Positions 15,050 through 17,835 of a DNA stretch of 17,835 nucleotides are shown piece by piece; position 1 is the stretch's first letter; each line of letters opens with the position of its first letter. Source of the stretch: Cypionkella sp. Lineage in GTDB: Bacteria > Pseudomonadota > Alphaproteobacteria > Rhodobacterales > Rhodobacteraceae. The stretch is from NCBI GenBank assembly GCA_023255415.1, contig JALRIN010000046.1, positions 1 to 17,835 of the forward strand. Reading direction: 5' to 3'. The translations under genes and the position numbers were made by a program. The notes under the pieces were generated by a model, which saw only the letters and a list, made by a program, of their open reading frames with translations, was not told where the DNA came from and did no database searches.

Positions 15050-16462
15050 TTACTCCGCCAAAACCCAAGTGTCTTTCACCCCGCCGCCCTGCGACGAATT
15101 CACCACCAAAGAGCCTTCGCGCAGCGCCACACGGGTCAGCCCGCCGGGCACCAGTTCAATCCGCTCTCCCACCAGACAATAGGGCCGCAAATCGACATGG
15201 CGCGGCGCGATGCCCTCTTCGACAAAGGTCGGCGTTGTCGACAGCGCCAGCGTCGGCTGGGCGATGTAATTCGAAGGATTGGCCTCGATCAGCAGACGAA
15301 AGGCTTCGACCTCGGCCTTGGTGGATTTGGGGCCAACCAACATGCCATAGCCGCCCGAGCCATGCACCTCTTTGACCACCAGTTCGGCCAGATTTTCGCG
15401 CACATATTTCAGATCCTGTGCCTCGCCACATTTCCAGGTGGGCACGTTTTTCAAGATCGGCTCTTCACCCAGATAAAACCGCACCATTTCCGGCACATAG
15501 GTGTAGATCGCCTTATCATCGGCCACGCCCGCACCCGGTGCTGAACAGATCGAGACACCGCCCGCGCGGTAGACATTCATCAGGCCGGGCACGCCCAGCA
15601 TCGACTCGGGGCGAAAGCACAAAGGGTCAAGAAAATCATCATCCAAGCGGCGATAGATCACATCAACGCGCTTGGGGCCTTGGGTGGTGCGAGTGTAGCA
15701 AAACTCGCCATCCACGAACAAATCCGCACCCTCGACCAATTCCACCCCCATCATATCGGCGAGGAAGGAATGCTCGTAATAGGCCGAATTATAGTGGCCA
15801 GGGGTCAGGATCACCACGGTGGGATCGCGGTCGCATTTGCGCGGAGCGACGCTGGCCAACGTGCGGCGCAGCTTTTCGGGGTAAGTGTCCACCGGCGCAA
15901 TGCGGTTGCGCTGAAACAACTCGGGGAACATCCGCATCATCATCTCGCGGGATTCCAGCATATAAGATACCCCCGAAGGCGTGCGGCAGTTGTCTTCCAA
16001 AACGTAGAAATCCCCCGGCCCCGTGCGCACGATATCGACGCCAACGATGTGGGAATACACGCCTTTCGACGGGGTAAAGCCGCAGACCGATTTCTCGTAA
16101 GCCGCGTTTTGATAGACCAAGCGCGCCGGAATGCGGCCTGCGCGCACGATCTCGCCGCGCCCATAGACATCGACCAAAAACGCATTCAGCGCCCGCGCGC
16201 GTTGTTTGATGCCGCGTTCCAACTTGGCCCATTCCGAGGCCATAAACACCCGCGGAAACATATCAAAGGGGATCAACCGATCAGGATCGCCACCCTCGCC
16301 GTAAACCGCAAAGGTGATGCCGATGCGGCGAAACAGCGCCTCGGCCTCGGCTTGTTTTTCCAGCCGCACATCGGCGGGCATATCCGCGCTCCAGCCCTGC
16401 AAGCCCTTATAGGGGTCGCGCACGGCCTCGCCTTCAAACATCTCATTGAAACAGGAGGTCAT
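15050..16462 (-). CDS. Circularly permuted ATP-grasp type 2 protein
   Basis: A 470-residue predicted amide/peptide ligase with permuted ATP-grasp modules (formerly DUF404/DUF407). VLEDNCRTPSG (E156, D157, N158) reads as the metal-binding end, brought to the front by the permutation. VIYRRLDDDFLDP (R271-R272), SICSAPGAGVADDKAIYTYVPEM split around residue 310, VVKEVHGSGGYGML (K364 and the glycine loop 368-373) and YIAQPTLALST complete the nucleotide site. The start is the ATG at 16462. Upstream is a candidate promoter with a very short leader. As first gene of the operon it is the likely synthetic enzyme, with alpha-E as partner. Substrates are unknown. Confidence 0.93.
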   Translation of the reverse strand: MTSCFNEMFEGEAVRDPYKGLQGWSADMPADVRLEKQAEAEALFRRIGITFAVYGEGGDPDRLIPFDMFPRVFMASEWAKLERGIKQRARALNAFLVDVYGRGEIVRAGRIPARLVYQNAAYEKSVCGFTPSKGVYSHIVGVDIVRTGPGDFYVLEDNCRTPSGVSYMLESREMMMRMFPELFQRNRIAPVDTYPEKLRRTLASVAPRKCDRDPTVVILTPGHYNSAYYEHSFLADMMGVELVEGADLFVDGEFCYTRTTQGPKRVDVIYRRLDDDFLDPLCFRPESMLGVPGLMNVYRAGGVSICSAPGAGVADDKAIYTYVPEMVRFYLGEEPILKNVPTWKCGEAQDLKYVRENLAELVVKEVHGSGGYGMLVGPKSTKAEVEAFRLLIEANPSNYIAQPTLALSTTPTFVEEGIAPRHVDLRPYCLVGERIELVPGGLTRVALREGSLVVNSSQGGGVKDTWVLAE

Positions 16463-16478
16463 TTGCCGCCGCCCTTTC

Positions 16479-16507
16479 GTTATAATGCTCTAACTAGAAG
16501 CGGGCAA
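16479..16507 (-). promoter_or_regulatory. Candidate promoter of the ATP-grasp/Anbu operon
   Basis: On the - strand, TTGCCC (16502-16507), a 17-base spacer, then TATAAC (16479-16484), 4/6 and 5/6 to consensus. Transcription would start near 16472, leaving only about 10 bases before the ATG. The -10 ends in C rather than T, the state I recall as common and CarD-stimulated in Rhodobacter. The same bases read TATAAT on the + strand, but without a -35 at the right distance. Confidence 0.6.
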
Positions 16508-16621
16508 AGTCGGAAGGTAAAGCAAGATGCGCAAAAAAACTGGCGTATTCGTGCGGATGCACAATTTTTAAGCAAAGACGTTGATGCCATTGCCGTGAGC
16601 CCACCTTGCGGTGCCGCGGTT

Positions 16622-16650
16622 TTGCCGCCTAGATGGGGGCAACATAGAAT
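16622..16650 (+). promoter_or_regulatory. Candidate promoter of the M3 peptidase gene
   Basis: TTGCCG (16622-16627), a 17-base spacer and TAGAAT (16645-16650), 4/6 and 5/6 to consensus. A start 6-7 bases downstream would fall at 16656-16657, leaving a leader of only about 4 bases before the ATG at 16661. The GAGG at 16651-16654 would then not be transcribed. Either the mRNA is nearly leaderless or a promoter further upstream is used. Confidence 0.45.
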
Positions 16651-16660
16651 GAGGTTTGAC

Positions 16661-17835
16661 ATGACATTTAACCCCCTGCCCCAGCTTGGCACCAAGCGCC
16701 CGGTTTTCGACGCCCGCATCGGCTCTAACAGCTTTGGCGATCTGCCGGATTGGAATTTGGACGACCTTTACACCGCCCCCGATGCGCCGGAACTTGCGCG
16801 GGATATGACTTGGCTGGAAACCGCCTGCGCGGATTTTGCCAGCACCTATCAGGGCAAATTGGCTGGGCTGTCGGCGGCGCAGATGCTGGCTTGCGTGCAG
16901 GCCTATGAGGCGATTGACATCACCGCAGGCCGCATCGGATCTTATGCGGGTCTGCGCTATTATCAAAACACCATGGATTCCGAACGCGCCAAATTCATGG
17001 CCGATGTGCAAGACGCCATCACCAGCTTTACCACGCCTTTGGTGTTTTTCAGCCTAGAGTTCAACCGTTTGGACGAGGCAGCGCTGTCGGATCTGCTGGC
17101 GGCCAACGCAGATCTTGCCCGCTACCGCCCAGTGATGGACCGCATGCGCGCGATGCGGCCCTATCAGCTGTCTGACGAAATGGAGCAATATCTGCACGAC
17201 GCCTCGGTTGTGGGGGCAAGCGCTTGGAACAAGCTGTTTGATGAAACCATGGCGGGGCTGATGTTCACCGTCGCGGGCGAAGAGGACGCGCTGAACCTAG
17301 AGGCGACGCTGAACCTGATGACCGACACCGACCGCGCCAAGCGCGAGGCGGCTGCGCGCGCGCTGGCTGCGGTATTTGATAAGCATATCAAGCTGTTCGC
17401 ACGCGTGCATAACACCCTTGCCAAGGAAAAAGAGATCGAGGATCGCTGGCGCAAGATGCCCAGCCCGCAGCACGGCCGCCATCTGTCCAACCATGTCGAA
17501 CCCGAGGTGGTCGAAGCCCTGCGCAATGCGGTTGTGGCCGCCTACCCCAAGCTTTCGCATCGCTACTATAAGCTAAAGGCGAAATGGATGGGGCTTGAGA
17601 CGCTGCAGGTCTGGGACCGCAACGCGCCCTTGCCGATTGAAGCGCCGCGCCTGGTGAATTGGGCCGAGGCGAGCGAGACTGTGCTGTCGGCCTATGCCGC
17701 CTTTGACCCGCGCTTGGCCGAGATTGCCAAGCCCTTCTTCACCCAAGGCTGGATTGACGCAGGCGTTAAACCCGGCAAGGCACCGGGGGCTTTTGCGCAT
17801 CCGACCGTGACCACGGTTCACCCCTATGTGATGCT
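16661..17835 (+). CDS. pepF: M3 family oligoendopeptidase F (3' partial)
   Basis: The first 391 codons of a cytoplasmic zinc metallopeptidase of the M3B/oligoendopeptidase F type; the family is about 600 residues, so roughly the last third is outside the window. Visible: WNLDDLYTAPDAPELARDM, YEAIDITAGRIGSYAGLRYY and DMTWLETACADFA typical of the N-terminal helical region. The later stretch KAKWMGLETLQVWDRNAPLP, here split by a codon at about 17580, leads to KPGKAPGAFAHPT, which normally comes shortly before the catalytic region. The HExxH zinc motif is not yet reached, so activity cannot be confirmed. The start ATG has GAGG 6 bases upstream. It is divergent from the Anbu operon (198 bases between starts). 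PepF enzymes trim short peptides, so a link to peptide turnover by the neighbouring operon is possible but unproven. Confidence 0.9.
   Translation, partial: MTFNPLPQLGTKRPVFDARIGSNSFGDLPDWNLDDLYTAPDAPELARDMTWLETACADFASTYQGKLAGLSAAQMLACVQAYEAIDITAGRIGSYAGLRYYQNTMDSERAKFMADVQDAITSFTTPLVFFSLEFNRLDEAALSDLLAANADLARYRPVMDRMRAMRPYQLSDEMEQYLHDASVVGASAWNKLFDETMAGLMFTVAGEEDALNLEATLNLMTDTDRAKREAAARALAAVFDKHIKLFARVHNTLAKEKEIEDRWRKMPSPQHGRHLSNHVEPEVVEALRNAVVAAYPKLSHRYYKLKAKWMGLETLQVWDRNAPLPIEAPRLVNWAEASETVLSAYAAFDPRLAEIAKPFFTQGWIDAGVKPGKAPGAFAHPTVTTVHPYVM

Noticed and set aside
15418..16077. + strand open frame (219 codons) opposite the ATP-grasp gene
   Set aside because: Arg/Pro/Ser-rich translation with no motif; antisense to a conserved enzyme.

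Overview
The window looks like chromosomal housekeeping DNA of an alphaproteobacterium, most likely a member of the Rhodobacterales (Rhodobacteraceae). Three things suggest this: GC-rich codon use, promoters with weak -35/-10 boxes, and gene neighbourhoods I associate with that group (helicase-S4-ferredoxin-CarD; ATP-grasp/alpha-E/transglutaminase/Anbu). I see no phage, transposon, CRISPR, tRNA or rRNA. Coding density is high, and no gap between genes exceeds about 285 bases.

Left part (1-6280, + strand). The window opens inside an O-acetylhomoserine sulfhydrylase-type PLP enzyme (metY-like), which ends at a strong intrinsic terminator. Next is a 903-residue single-pass membrane protein. It appears to join a PilM/GspL-like cytoplasmic head to a PilP/GspC-like periplasmic end through long Ala/Pro-rich linkers. 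A KefB/KefC-type K+/H+ antiporter with an RCK domain follows and ends at a bidirectional terminator.

Middle part (6326-11259, - strand). In transcription order: a secreted TPR protein, a Suv3-like RNA helicase with a basic disordered tail, a small S4-domain RNA-binding protein, a 7Fe ferredoxin (fdxA) and the RNA polymerase-binding regulator CarD. CarD seems to have its own promoter plus a long leader hairpin that may also terminate fdxA transcripts. Divergent from this group is a translationally coupled pair on the + strand, an SCP2-domain protein and a PldB-like alpha/beta hydrolase (11322-12538).

Right part (12535-16462, - strand). A compact four-gene operon encodes a circularly permuted ATP-grasp ligase, an alpha-E protein, a transglutaminase-like thiol peptidase and the proteasome-like protease Anbu. 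The genes are separated by -1, 4 and 28 bases and share a recognisable promoter. This is the best candidate for an incompletely understood system: comparative genomics has proposed a peptide-synthesis/tagging and degradation pathway, but its substrate is not established. Divergent from it, an M3-family oligoendopeptidase F begins at 16661 and runs off the window end.

Assignments rest on reading translated sequence and remembered family motifs. No database search was run.
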